Source: Steinernema hermaphroditum (Eukaryota; Nematoda; Chromadorea; Rhabditida; Steinernematidae). Taken from it: a stretch of 64,000 nucleotides of DNA. The notes below the pieces were generated by a model. The model saw only the letters and a list, made by a program, of their open reading frames with translations. It had not been told where the DNA came from and ran no database searches. Numbering within the stretch: the first letter of the stretch is position 1; each line of letters opens with the position of its first letter. Below are positions 1-10,036 of this stretch, one piece after another. The translations under genes and the position numbers were made by a program. The stretch spans positions 4,898,001-4,962,000 of the forward strand of contig CM059625.1 in the NCBI GenBank assembly GCA_030435675.1. Direction: 5' to 3'.

Positions 1-330
1 GTCGAGTTAGTAGAGGCAACTGAGCGGTTGGGAGCGGCCGAGCCAGTAGAGGAAACCGAACGGTTAGGAGCGGCCGAGTAGGCAGAGGCAACCGAACGAT
101 TGGGAGCAGTCGAGCCAGTAGATGAAACCGAGCAGTTGGGAGCAGCCGAGTTAGTAGAGGCAACTGAGCGGTTGGGAGCGGCCGAGCCAGTAGAGGAAAC
201 CGAACGGTTGGGAGCGGCCGAGTTAGTAGAGGCAACTGAGCGGTTGGGAGCGGCCGAGCCAGTAGAGGCAATCGACCGGTTGGGAGCAACGGAGCGCGTA
301 GAGGCTGCAGAGTTGGTAGCACCGACGACA
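1..330. repeat. 36-bp coding tandem repeat array
   Basis: About nine copies of a 36-bp unit, in two alternating variants (one with ..AGTTAGTAGAGGCAACT.., one with ..AGCCAGTAGAGGAAACC.. on the plus strand). The period is a multiple of three and the minus frame is uninterrupted, so it encodes a 12-residue repeat of the neighbouring membrane protein. The array continues beyond the left edge. Confidence 0.9.
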
Positions 331-831
331 TCTTCATAGTCGGGTGGATTATTTGCCAACTGAGGAGCCAATCTGCGGACGGCCGTAATGATATAAGTAC
401 GCAGGATTACGCTAGAAACTTCCTAAAAAATCGTTAACTACTATGCAGTGGCTCTGCACCTCGTTTCCGAAGAACATGCGGTTCAAAAAGTTGGCATTAA
501 TTGGAAGAGCATGTAGATCGCGCATGTAGTCGATGACGACCCGGGCAACGGATTCTGCGTTGGAGTCTGCAATATTTTGCACTGTTATACTCTCAAAGAA
601 TGAAGCGAACTCACGTTCACGAGTGGCCTGACGAAGGCGAGCGAGGATCTTTGTAGTGAGTTGGCTCTCCCGAATCTCTTTCTTTCGCTTCTTCATCATA
701 TCGCGGGTCTGGGAAACACCGTACAGTATGACCAATGCAGCGAGGATGATCAAGGCAATTTGCGAAACCACGAAGACGACGTAGCTGTCAAAGCTGAGGA
801 GCTTGTAACCGCCGACCCACATCGAATTTGT
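1..831 (-). CDS. membrane protein with 12-residue Ser/Asn/Thr repeat tail (3' part, runs off left edge)
   Basis: Two exons are visible on the minus strand: 460..831 (acceptor CGTTTTCAG just above 831) and <1..422, joined in phase across a 37-nt intron (423..459, gtgcag...tttttag). The first encodes a transmembrane segment of about 25 residues (YVVFVVSQIALIILAALVIL), then a basic stretch (MMKKRKKEIR) and a hydrophilic, probably cytosolic region. The second starts EVSSVILRTYIITAVRR, passes a PPDYEDVV motif, then enters a repeat of about 12 residues (AAPNRSVASTNS or AAPNRSVSSTGS), eight or more copies, open to base 1. The frame above 831 stays open to 978, so the exon could be longer. The plus-strand frame over the repeats has a stop at about 79-81, which favours the minus strand. 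I do not recognise the family. The missing ends are the N-terminus (upstream exons not found) and the C-terminus (outside the window). Confidence 0.6.
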
Positions 832-1795
832 CTGAAAACGGAAATCAACAGCGAGACGAAAGAGTGTGTCGTTAAATGGCACATAGGTGACTAGTATGCG
901 TAATGAGGAGGAGGCGACGTGATCACGCGATAAAAATGCTAACGATGAAACGGAAAGAAACGGCGATTGTGAGCCCACAACTGATCACCGCATCTCTTCC
1001 TATGATGCCGGAATCTCATAGCCACTCAGATTTATAACTCGTGGATGATCTCAGGCCAGCGCTTGCCAGCACTGGATAGAACAAGGGCTGGAGTGCGCTG
1101 GAGTTCGTCCAGGAAGCCATCCTCCATGGCCTCGTCGAGGAAGACTGTCCCGACGACGTGTTTCCGAAGTGCGGCATGATGGACGCCGTGACTCCTCCCC
1201 CTTCGGGAGCCGCACGCGTCCTGTGATGCCCTTGTGTCATTCATTGGTTGGGATAAAGCGTCAATTTAAACTTTGCAGCAAAGGGGCAACGGCGAAGTGG
1301 CCGACGGCAGACGGTGGCGAAGCGATGTGAAACACGCAAATGCACTCTGCAAAGAGAAGTCTACGGAAAAAGGAGGATGAAAAGAGTCCTTTTGCAACAT
1401 AGAGAAGGAGCGATATATTGAAGTAGGCTAGCTTGGGAATGCCGCCGTCCGGAGAAGGCGACTCGCGCTGTTTGAGGAGGCGCCGTAGAACAAGAGGAGA
1501 GAAACAGCGATCGAAGGAATCGAATTCATAATGTGAATTTTGGTGGAAAGAGGCACAGCGGACGACGGTTTTGGTCCTACTGGAGGTGTTCGCAGGAGAG
1601 ACACGTCTTAGGGCTAGATTCACTCGAGCAAAGAGGCTACCGTAAGCAGGAACCACTGAGATAGCACGCCAAGGAAACAGGGTAATTCAGAGGATTCTAT
1701 ATTCCGCAACTGAAATAGTGAATATTTCAACAATTGTGCTACATTCCCCATGGACAAAAAGTGGATCTACTTTGTAGTTTGTCCATCAGACATTA
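832..1795. other. unassigned region upstream of the left-edge membrane gene
   Basis: On the minus strand, 1032..1244 has an open frame with protein-like composition (contains FLDEAMEDGFLDELQRTP) ending in a stop, and a second frame is also open there. Neither could be joined to the 831 exon with a convincing donor. It may hold an exon of that gene or of another; I leave it uncalled. Confidence 0.3.
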
Positions 1796-2002
1796 GTGAT
1801 GCGCGATCACCGCGATCAACTCGTCATCATGGGAAATCGGCCCGGATGGGACGACCGAGTCATCAAGTCGGCTTACTGCTGTATGACAAATCCGAAGGCT
1901 TCCCGACTGATCGTCGCAACAGTCATCCCCGCCACGGTCCTCGGCGTCTACGACTGGGTGATCAGTTGGTCATCTTTTGCAGGCGATCAAAAGTTACGAT
2001 AA
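1796..2002 (+). CDS. small hydrophobic ORF, doubtful
   Basis: Open frame of 68 codons; an internal ATG at 1829 gives MGNRPGWDDRVIKSAYCC followed by a likely membrane segment (RLIVATVIPATVLGVYDW). It is more GC-rich than its flanks and uses well-behaved codons. I found no clear partner exons, and a frame on the opposite strand is also partly open. It may be a single-exon small membrane protein, one exon of a longer gene, or chance. Confidence 0.3.
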   Translation: MMRDHRDQLVIMGNRPGWDDRVIKSAYCCMTNPKASRLIVATVIPATVLGVYDWVISWSSFAGDQKLR

Positions 2003-2219
2003 AAGGAATTACTAAAGGCACTGAGAAGGAATATCTGGTAAACGATTTACTGAAGATAGAATTTACAAAGTCGAATTTACAAACTGTTGATATACAAATG
2101 CAAACGGTCGTTAAAGCGTCGTCGCGAACGAGGTCAACTTCTTAGATCTGTGTTTCCGCCTCCATCTGACTAACCCTAAAAATCTCGTTTTATGTTCATT
2201 ATTTTGGACCGAAACAGCA

Positions 2220-2709
2220 TTACCTCTTGGCCTCCTTCTTAGCTTGCTTGGCCATTCGGCGGGCGATCCTATATTCTTCTACGGTCCTTATCACCCACGC
2301 CGGGACCACGATAAAGTAGATCAAAAGGTGCTCGAAGATGAAGTTGTAAAAAAGGATCTTGACGATGAGGGAAAGCAGATACGTAATCATAGCTAAATCT
2401 GAAATTGATCATAGAAGTCCTTGCCTCAAGCGCTGGTCACAGGGTCGCGAAAATGTCCTGAGTGTCAAGGAAGATTCGTCTAGTTTCACGCGCACACGCG
2501 CAACAAACACAGCCGCTGCTAGACGCGTTCCTCTCGAGCCGCTACGGAGGAATCGCCGTACCGCGCAGCTCCGTGGACGCTAGATAAAGCGCGATCACTA
2601 ACAGGGAGAGAAAATGCTCGAAGGGACGGCAACGCGTCAGCACACTGACGATGCGATCTCGAGCGTGCCGATCGCGGATGGCCGCGGTCATGTCTGTAAG
2701 TCTAGACAT
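2220..2709 (-). CDS. small two-exon membrane protein, 108 residues
   Basis: Exon 1 is 2562..2709 (ATG at 2709) and exon 2 is 2220..2398 (TAA at 2220..2222), joined in phase across a 163-nt intron with donor G|GTACGG and acceptor CAATTTCAG. The product begins MSRLTDMTAAIRDRHARDR, has a first hydrophobic segment (FEHFLSLLVIALYLA), then a longer hydrophobic stretch (ILFYNFIFEHLLIYFIVVPAW), and ends in a basic tail (ARRMAKQAKKEAKR). Two membrane passes with a cytosolic or matrix-facing basic tail are likely. I do not recognise the family; size and shape would fit a small organelle-membrane or ER protein. The clean splice and sustained coding character in both exons are the support. Confidence 0.55.
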
Positions 2710-3246
2710 TCACAGTGAGCCGCCCAGCGAGGAGTTTTTGCAGTCTAGACAAAAAAAGGATGCGACAGGGGTGAGGCCTCATTTGCATGCGCATTCCTGA
2801 TCATCAGACATGAAGTGAGGCCGCACTCACTTTACACACAAACGAAGCGCTGCAAGAACTTATTTGTACCGGATGGCTACGAGACTCGTCGCGTGAGAGC
2901 GCAACAGAAGCGCCGTATTATCATCGAAGCGTTTTTTTGCCATTTTCAAAACTGGGTCCTTGAAGCAAGGATTTCGCCTATTGAAGCGACGACAAAAAGT
3001 ACAAATCGGCGGGCAAATAGAACAACATCTTAAACGTTCATTATATATCAAATCAGAAAATGGTTTGCTACATTGTTGCATTTAGTCAAAAAGACTAATC
3101 GAAGTAGTCGATAAGGAGTGTAATCCTCCCAATGTGCGTGCCGATTACGTCATGTAGAAAAGAACAAATGAGAATACAAAAGTGGCGTTTTTCATTCGAT
3201 GCCCTTTTCTGAAATTGATCATTTCTATGTTGGTGTTTAGTTTATA
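2710..3246. other. intergenic, nothing recognised
   Basis: AT-rich sequence between the small membrane gene and the first mariner element. No coding structure or RNA gene seen. Confidence 0.5.
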
Positions 3247-4161
3247 TTTGGTTGATGCATAATAAATGAGCCTTTTTGAAAGTAGATATTTATTACCAAA
3301 AAGGCACACAATCTAATCAAGGTATTCGCCGTTAGCATCAACAACTTCAGCCCACTTTATGGCCAACATTCGGATTCCTCGTTCGTAGAGTACCCGAGGT
3401 TTAAAATCGAAAAATGGTTTTGGTCTAATTTTCGACCTCTTCACCTTATTCTCAGTGGCTTTCTCTGATATCTTCATTTACGGACGCGTACAGATGATAG
3501 TAAGATAGAGCTAAGAGAGCTCTATATGAACAACGAACATGAGTCTCACAGCTCAAAGTGAAGAGCCTTTGTGGAGGTCAACTTGGAAATACAGGGCCTC
3601 GGACAGTCGTATTTTTTAGGAATACAAGAGCCATTTTTTCTACATTTGGCCTCTTTTTCCTTAAAGTAGGAATGAGCTCGTAAAGTCACTATGTGGGCAT
3701 GATAACTGTGAGCGATGGCTATCTGCTGCATGTCCCCGTTCCCTGTTATATTACTTAACCATTTGGAAACATTGGAGTTAATGGAACATGGTGATCCGAA
3801 ACGGCCATCTTTTTGAGTTAGCCCATGCTGTGATATACGACGACCGCAGCGGTAGGTGCATTCAATAGGCAAGAACCAAGGATGTACGTGGTAGAAGGCA
3901 ATCACCGTCCATCACACAAATGCTACCATAGGAAGCCCGTACATCACTTCGCATTTTGCCATCTCGGGGTACCAAAAAATGATCATAAAAATAAAATAGA
4001 CCTCCAACATCAAGAGGAATGTAACGGACAAGCCGCCAATGATGGTGTAGGGTGAATGTTAAATGTGCTCAACAACGCACCAATCAATTATGCCCCAGGA
4101 GTAAATATTGTAAAAATAAAGGATGTTTACCAAGGGGCTCATTTTCAATGCATCAACCCAA
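3247..4161 (-). mobile_element. decayed mariner-family element, copy 1 (internally deleted)
   Basis: A 915-bp element with imperfect terminal inverted repeats. The left end reads TTTGGTTGATGCATAATAAA and the right end, read inward on the minus strand, TTGGGTTGATGCATTGAAAA; both continue to ATGAGCC and sit next to TA dinucleotides (3245-3246 and 4162-4163). Just inside the left end the minus strand encodes a mariner transposase C-terminus (about 3316..3438) ending LYERGIRMLAIKWAEVV then DANGEYLD and a stop at 3313-3315. A full transposase needs about 1,040 bp, and the central catalytic blocks are not recognisable, so this is a non-autonomous deletion derivative. The passenger frame in the middle (3546..3905) is shared with copy 2. 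Confidence 0.8.
3313..3438 (-). pseudogene. mariner transposase C-terminal remnant
   Basis: About 40 codons are recognisable, including KWAEVVDANGEYLD before the stop, the usual C-terminus of mariner transposases. The DDE catalytic blocks upstream are missing or beyond recognition. Confidence 0.75.
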
Positions 4162-4373
4162 TAGTATCGCTTACTGGAGAGACAGTATTGGCCAACGTTT
4201 CCGATAGTAATCCTTATATAGAGAGGGTCATCGTCACGTCACGAAGGTGAACATGGTTCTCTCGAAAGAGTTGTAATCCCAAAACGGAGAACCGAGTGAT
4301 CCGTTTGAGTGTGTGTGCTTTTTTCTGTCCGTGTGCGAGAGATAACTGGACAAAATAGGTGCCCGGATGAGAA

Positions 4374-5147
4374 CCGAACGCAGACCGACCGACTATGAAT
4401 GAAATGAGTTCACAATGAGCCACACAGACAGTTGAAATCGCACCGCTCCACTAGCACTACGTCTATGGGAACAGTAGGCCTTGCACTTCGTTACAGTTTT
4501 GAGCCACTTTTAACCTGTTTCATGAGCATCATCTTTGCTGCCCGCAGGACTATGGTGTCCCCATTAGGAATGCCGTAGGCCACTTGGCTGACTGGGTCTT
4601 GCCGCCCGTAGAGCTATTGGGTTGGTCCATTGAAAATGTCGGATGGTGTAAACATCCTTTAAATTTGCAATATTTGCTTCCATGACCAAATCGATGGGTA
4701 CGTTCTTGAGCACAGTTAATTCTCTCTCCATAATATGATTGGCGACTTGCTCAGTACATTCCGAACGCAGACCGACCGACTATGAATGAAATGAGTTCAC
4801 AATGAGCCACACAGACAGTTGAAATCGCACCGCTCCACTAGCACTACGTCTATGGGAACAGTAGGCCTTGCACTTCGTTACAGTTTTGAGCCACTTTTAA
4901 CCTGTTTCATGAGCATCATCTTTGCTGCCCGCAGGACTATGGTGTCCCCATTAGGAATGCCGTAGGCCACTTGGCTGACTGGGTCTTGCCGCCCGTAGAG
5001 CTATTGGGTTGGTCCATTGAAAATGTCGGATGGTGTAAACATCCTTTAAATTTGCAATATTTGCTTCCATGACCAAATCGATGGGTACGTTCTTGAGCAC
5101 AGTTAATTCTCTCTCCATAATATGATTGGCGACTTGCTCAGTACATT
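4374..5147. repeat. 387-bp direct tandem duplication
   Basis: 4374..4760 and 4761..5147 read as identical by eye over the full 387 bp. The unit starts CCGAACGCAGACCGACCGAC and ends GACTTGCTCAGTACATT. It contains unique flank plus the first ~144 bp of mariner copy 2, so it arose after that insertion. The identity implies a recent duplication or an assembly artefact. Confidence 0.9.
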
Positions 5148-5919
5148 CCTGGTGGTGTTCCAGGCCTATTCTGTCGTGATGACCATTTTCTGGCACCTCG
5201 AGATGGCGAAATGCGAAGTGATGTACGGGCTTTTTACGTCATTAATTGTGTGATGGACGGTGGCTGCCTTCAACCACGTACATCCTTAGGTATTGCCTAC
5301 CGAACGCACCTATTGTTATCTTGGTTATGTATCATAACCTGAGCTAATTTCACAAAGATGGCTTTTTCAAATGACCATGTTCTCTTAACTCCAACATTTC
5401 TAATTGGTTAAGTTACATAGCAGACAATGGGGATATGTAGCAGGTAGCTATCACTCACAGCTACCAAGCCCATATAGTGATTCCACGAGATCTTTTCAAC
5501 TTTCAGGAAACAGATGCCAAATGTCGAAAAAATGACCCTTGGATCCACAAAAAGTACGGCTACCCGAGACCTCACATTTTAAAGTTGACCTCCACAATGG
5601 CTCTCCACCTTGAGCTGAGAGATTCGCTGTTTGCGGTTCTTATAGTACTCTCTTCGCTCTATCTTACTGTCATCTGTTCTCCTTTAAAAATGACGATACC
5701 AGAGGGAACCACTCCAAATAAAAGAAAGAGGTCGAAAATTGTACCAAAACATTTTTCGACCTCAAACCTCTTGTGTTCTATGAACAAGGGGTCTGGGTTT
5801 TGCCTGAGAAGTGAGCCGCAGTTGCTCAGTCAAACAGTCAATACCGAGAATAATAGGCATGAATATATATTAAGAAACTGCCACTTAAATCATCCGACAT
5901 TTTCAATGGACCAACCCAA
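5004..5919 (+). mobile_element. decayed mariner-family element, copy 2 (opposite orientation)
   Basis: A 916-bp element with terminal inverted repeats TTGGGTTGGTCCATTGAAAA...: the left end is at 5004 and the mirrored right end finishes at 5919, both beside TA. Its length and internal sequence match copy 1 in inverse orientation; for instance the frame around KCRKN..YPRP..LKLTSTMALHLEL (5520-5640) is also in copy 1 on the minus strand. The C-terminal transposase part near 5725-5800 is more decayed than in copy 1. A truncated third left end lies at 4617..4760 inside the tandem duplication. Confidence 0.75.
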
Positions 5920-7138
5920 TACTTCTTAGAGCCAAAAACAGACGCGAAATCGCGATAAATTGTGATAAATTGCAATCGGCCTGCTTAAGATTCAAAATCG
6001 AGAACAAAACAAATCACGTCCTTAATTATACAGTACTTCAAACAATCGTACAACCTTGTGTATTCCTTTTAGTGGCACATGTCAAATGGATGGCAGGCGG
6101 AAGACACAGTAAAATCTTTGATCAGTGATTTCTAACCCGGAATAAACATAGACGCATAGGCTGTGTACAGCTGACGAACAACAATTCGCAGGTGGGACCA
6201 GACGTGAATGGGTGAACAACAAGACCGTCTTTGGCATCTTTGGCATCACATCCCACTCACATAAACAACATTTTTTATGTCAAAAAATCACCATGTCAGA
6301 TTATGGGAACATATCTTCAGAAGGCGCTTATTTTGATCATGTTATTGGATAGATAACTTCATCCACTGCTGCGCTTTTTCAGTTATCGTGTACTTATACA
6401 AAATAATCGCCGATTTCACTCAAGATGGCCAACTAATGAGATCATGGAATACGACTTCTGTAAGGTAATTTTTTTGCACAAAGAACTTCACATACACACA
6501 CTCTTAAGTGACCATACAGTGATCATACATGGAATGAGAATCTAAACACCATAGAAATGCATCAAATCTGTGTGGACGCGGAGACGGAACCTTGATCAGT
6601 GACATCCTAAGTTGTGCTCGAGATGAACTCGAAAAGCTGCATTTCTGTAACACGGCCCACGTTTTAAGTTCAATAGGAATGTGTTCAAGTGGAATAGCTT
6701 TGGCCCAACGCCCGGGTACGGTAATCAAAGTTAAAACAATTCTTCAAAATGTTCAATATGCGATCAAGTACGCGAACGAAAATTTTAGAATGAACCTATT
6801 GTTCGCACAATTTTTTTGGGTTACGCGGAACCGCTATGTCGGGATTAAGTCCGTTCAATCGACAATTTTTGAATCGTACTTTAAAGTTGGTCCGTGCTGC
6901 AAAAAACGCGCATTTGCGGGTTACATCCGAGGAGAACTCTAATGATTCCTGACGCGCGATAAACATATACGCATATGACTCAATTCCGAAGACGAACAGA
7001 AGTTTCGTAAGAAAAGGTGATCACCAAAAAAACAGAGAAAACAGTTATAAAACTTGGCCCTTATATGCACGCTTTATGGAAATAAACCCGGCTGCGCGCG
7101 AATTCGCGCCCTCCAGGTACTAAAAGCCAATTAGCCTG
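5920..7138. other. repeat-derived intergenic region
   Basis: No gene recognised. Two diverged direct repeats of about 65 bp lie at about 6125..6190 and 6943..7008; both contain GATAAACATA or AATAAACATA followed by GACGCATA or TACGCATA and a GACGAACA motif. They flank about 750 bp that includes an unassigned open frame at 6592..6942. Confidence 0.4.
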
Positions 7139-7418
7139 TAGCCCTGCGGGCGGCAAGATTGGCGCTCATGGATAGGGCTGAAGTTGGGGCCAAAAAACTG
7201 TAGCCCTGCGGGCGGCAAGATTGGCGCTCATGCAAAAAGCTGAAGTTGGGGCCTAAAACTGTAGCCCTGCGGGCGGCGAGAAACCATAGCCCTGTGGGCG
7301 GCAAGACACCAATAGCCCTGCGGGCGGCAAGACAGCATAGCCCTGCGGGCGGCAAGATTGGCGCTCATGCAAAAAGCTGAAGTTGGGGCCTAAAACTGTA
7401 GCCCTGCGGGCGGCAAGA
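7139..7418. repeat. composite minisatellite (61/62-bp and 25-bp units)
   Basis: Seven copies of a 20-bp core, TAGCCCTGCGGGCGGCAAGA, at about 7139, 7201, 7262, 7287, 7312, 7338 and 7399. Long units carry an extra GATTGGCGCTCATGCAAAAA-type spacer; short units are about 25 bp. Inverted single copies of the core with two changes lie at 4597..4616 and 4984..5003, directly against the mariner copy-2 ends. Confidence 0.9.
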
Positions 7419-7545
7419 CACCATAGACACCGAAAACACTGCTGGTTACAAAATAGACAAAAAATCACTCAAAAACAGCAAAAAAAAAACTCAAAGCCTA
7501 GCATCGCCAGAGACATAGTGGAAGTAGAGCACTACCATCTCAACT

Positions 7546-7680
7546 GTCTGTGTGGCTCATTGCGAACGTTCTCCGTTTGTAAGCGGGCGGTGTCGGGTTC
7601 GGTTCCCCTCGGGGTCCTTATTTTGTGTGGGTGTTTTCCCCGTGCTCACGGAAAAACACACACACACACACAAACAAACC
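7546..7680 (+). repeat. tRNA-like SINE or tRNA pseudogene with (CA)n tail
   Basis: An A-box-like TGGCTCATTGCG at 7553 and a B-box-like GGTTCGGTTCC at 7596 are spaced as in a Pol III tRNA promoter. The flanks cannot form an acceptor stem and the T stem is imperfect, so this is not a working tRNA. A poly(AC) run follows at about 7655-7675. A tRNA-derived SINE is the simplest reading. Confidence 0.4.
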
Positions 7681-9105
7681 AACGGACCCGTCGGTTCTCC
7701 ATTTATATATAGGGGACAATATATTTTTTAATGAAAGCATCGTTATGAAACTAGCGCTATCCGCTTTGAAAACACTGTCATCGATATGATTTAATTTGTT
7801 TACTCTGAGGAGTAATTGAAAATAACACACTTAGAAACAGTCACCCGGAAATGGTTGCTCGGAAAGATCATCAACTCGATTGATAGTCGATGTTTATTGA
7901 CACTTCAACTATGAACGATGAGCTTCTCGTGAACCAGACGAAGAAACGTCCTTTCATATAAGATGAATAAGAGTACAAGGCCATTTAGAGAGATTCTCGG
8001 TGCACTTTAAAGACTACACGTAAAAAGAACGATGCTAAAGCGGAAGAGATACGCTACATCAACATGGGTGTTTTGACAGAACTGTACATCTGTTCATGTC
8101 CTTCGAGAGACGGTGATTGATCGATTTTGTAATCGTCATCAACCGTCATTCATTTTACAGAGGTAAACTCTGTGAGGTGTCAGTTAATCGCTGTTCTTGT
8201 GCCTGTTCTTGCACTCATATGCATCCAGCGTCGCCCACGTCTATTTTCATGTTAGGATCCAATCTGTGGATCTGTAGATCGACATTAACAATTTATGAAA
8301 GATGTGCCGTTATTTGATGATTTATGATTAGTGATGGGGGATTAGTTCCTGAAATAAGGCAGTTGATCTGAGCCGGATCTTTTAGCTGAACTCTTCTAAA
8401 TTCTTCTCCAGGCACGACTCGGTATCTATTTATACAGATTTACATTTTTTCCTTTCTGTTTCCAGGTGTCAGTCACATAATTTTTTGACAGTTTCTCTTT
8501 TCTCGTAACTTGTCCTCCGCATCACAATTCACAGACCTCATAGCGTTTCTCCCCTCATAGTGTTATGAGATGTTTACCTTCTTTGTGCCGTAATAATGGT
8601 CTTGTATGACGTGCTGCGGCAATTCCACGGGTAAACATTCCATCTTTCGTGTTGGGACCTAGGTTCGAGTTAGTTTCGTACAAAACTGGAAACTCAAAAC
8701 AAAAAAAGTCTCGAAACTACGGAACTCGAAACAGACAAACTCCTAGTACTGCCATTTACTCAAGCGATGAAACTCGTAAAAGTTATCAACAGTAAGAAAA
8801 AGCAACAGATATAGAGGATAGCGAATAAGATTTTCGAAAACTAATCGTGATAACCAGTACAATCACCCCAACAAGATTCATCAGAAACCGCAATGTTTCC
8901 CGTTCCCAACAATATTAATCTTACTAACCATATGCTGCGCGACAGGTGTGAAGTTGGGGAGCAGACGAAAAATGCTTATTGTTCTAAAGGTTCGCTGATT
9001 GGAAAGTTCGTATGTTCATGGGAGTGATTGCTTATCGGTTGAAAGACTTGTTGATTGGTTAGAAGGCAGGAAAGCAGAAAAGCGGGTACAGACAGACAAA
9101 GAATA
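7681..9105. other. intergenic, nothing recognised
   Basis: No convincing exon, RNA gene or element; the short open frames here look like chance. Confidence 0.5.
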
Positions 9106-9113
9106 GTACACAC

Positions 9114-9297
9114 TAGGGATGCACCGGAACGAAAAAAAACCGGCACCGGAACCGGAAATCCGGCGCAAAAAAAACCGGCACCGGAACCGGAAGTCCAGCG
9201 CAAAAAAAAAAACCGGCACCGGAACCGGAACCGGAATTCCGGCGCAAAAAAAGCCGGAAAACCGGAAAAACCGGAACCGGAACCGGGTGCATCCCTA
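9114..9297. mobile_element. hAT-type MITE, 184 bp, with 8-bp target duplication
   Basis: Terminal inverted repeats TAGGGATGCACC(C)GG at both ends, flanked by perfect 8-bp direct repeats GTACACAC (9106..9113 and 9298..9305), the signature of hAT transposition. The interior is low complexity: runs of A alternating with ACCGGAACCGGAA blocks, which create spurious proline-rich frames. It has no coding capacity, so it depended on a transposase supplied elsewhere. Confidence 0.9.
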
Positions 9298-9305
9298 GTA
9301 CACAC

Positions 9306-10036
9306 ATTTATTGATGCAGCTATAAAAATAACAATGAGTATAAAAATTATAATATAAAAACATATAATATAAAAATTTTCGGCTCCTCATTTGGTTCTTT
9401 CTTCTTCTTCTTCTCACTTTCACCCAGTGAAGAGTCCTCTGTAATATAGACGCATATCAGGTATGTATGGTTGTTTTTTTGTGAAATAGACGCCATAATT
9501 GTTTTTCATCTTTTTGCGCTAGCCACATATCAAACATAACAGTATTCTGCAGCTGGCACACTTCGCACAAACGCGACGGGGTGCTGTATTAGTGGTATTT
9601 CCGTTTTCAGAATGTCAGACTCATTTTTCAACACACGTCTCAAGCGGATGCTTCCGAGGATAATCGCTTCAAAAACCACGAGTCGTGACTCACAAAACTG
9701 GTTTCACGCCGACTGTGATCTTTGCAGCATTACATAACTGAAATTCCGCTAACTTCGCCGGGTTTATGGTTTGATTGTTGCATTAGTGAACTGCTGAGCG
9801 TGCCGACAAAGCCGAATGATTATGATGCGCTTCAGCGAGCACAATCTCGGCCTACCAACGATATGTGAATCGCGTGAAAGTGTGGAAAACATTTTTAATG
9901 ACCTCATAAACTCGCGTGTACACATACCCATATACAACCGTAGTTACGAACAAAAAAAGAGACAAATACAGTGATCTGGATGAGTAGCGCAAGTGTGAAA
10001 GAAGGATATTTGTAACAAATGAATTGATGAATGCAT
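9306..10036. other. 3' flank of the SLC17 gene
   Basis: AT-rich, with a short TTC run near 9400. No gene recognised. Confidence 0.5.

Noticed and set aside
100..339. Plus-strand frame over the 36-bp repeats (LGAAELVEATER type)
   Set aside because: It is broken by a stop at about 79-81 and ends without context, while the minus frame is open throughout and splices in phase to a membrane-protein exon.
412..459. C-terminus of the left-edge membrane protein at the stop near 412
   Set aside because: That stop lies just beyond an in-phase acceptor (TTTTTTAG|GAAGTT). Splicing 423..459 out continues the frame into the repeat region.
412..978. Polycystin-like domain suggested by the segment before the membrane helix (VTYVPFNDTLFRLAVDF)
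   Set aside because: The segment lies upstream of a good acceptor and may be intron, and what follows the helix is hydrophilic, unlike the polycystin channel.
9055..9357. Proline/glycine-rich frames on both strands
   Set aside because: They are produced by the low-complexity interior of the hAT MITE.
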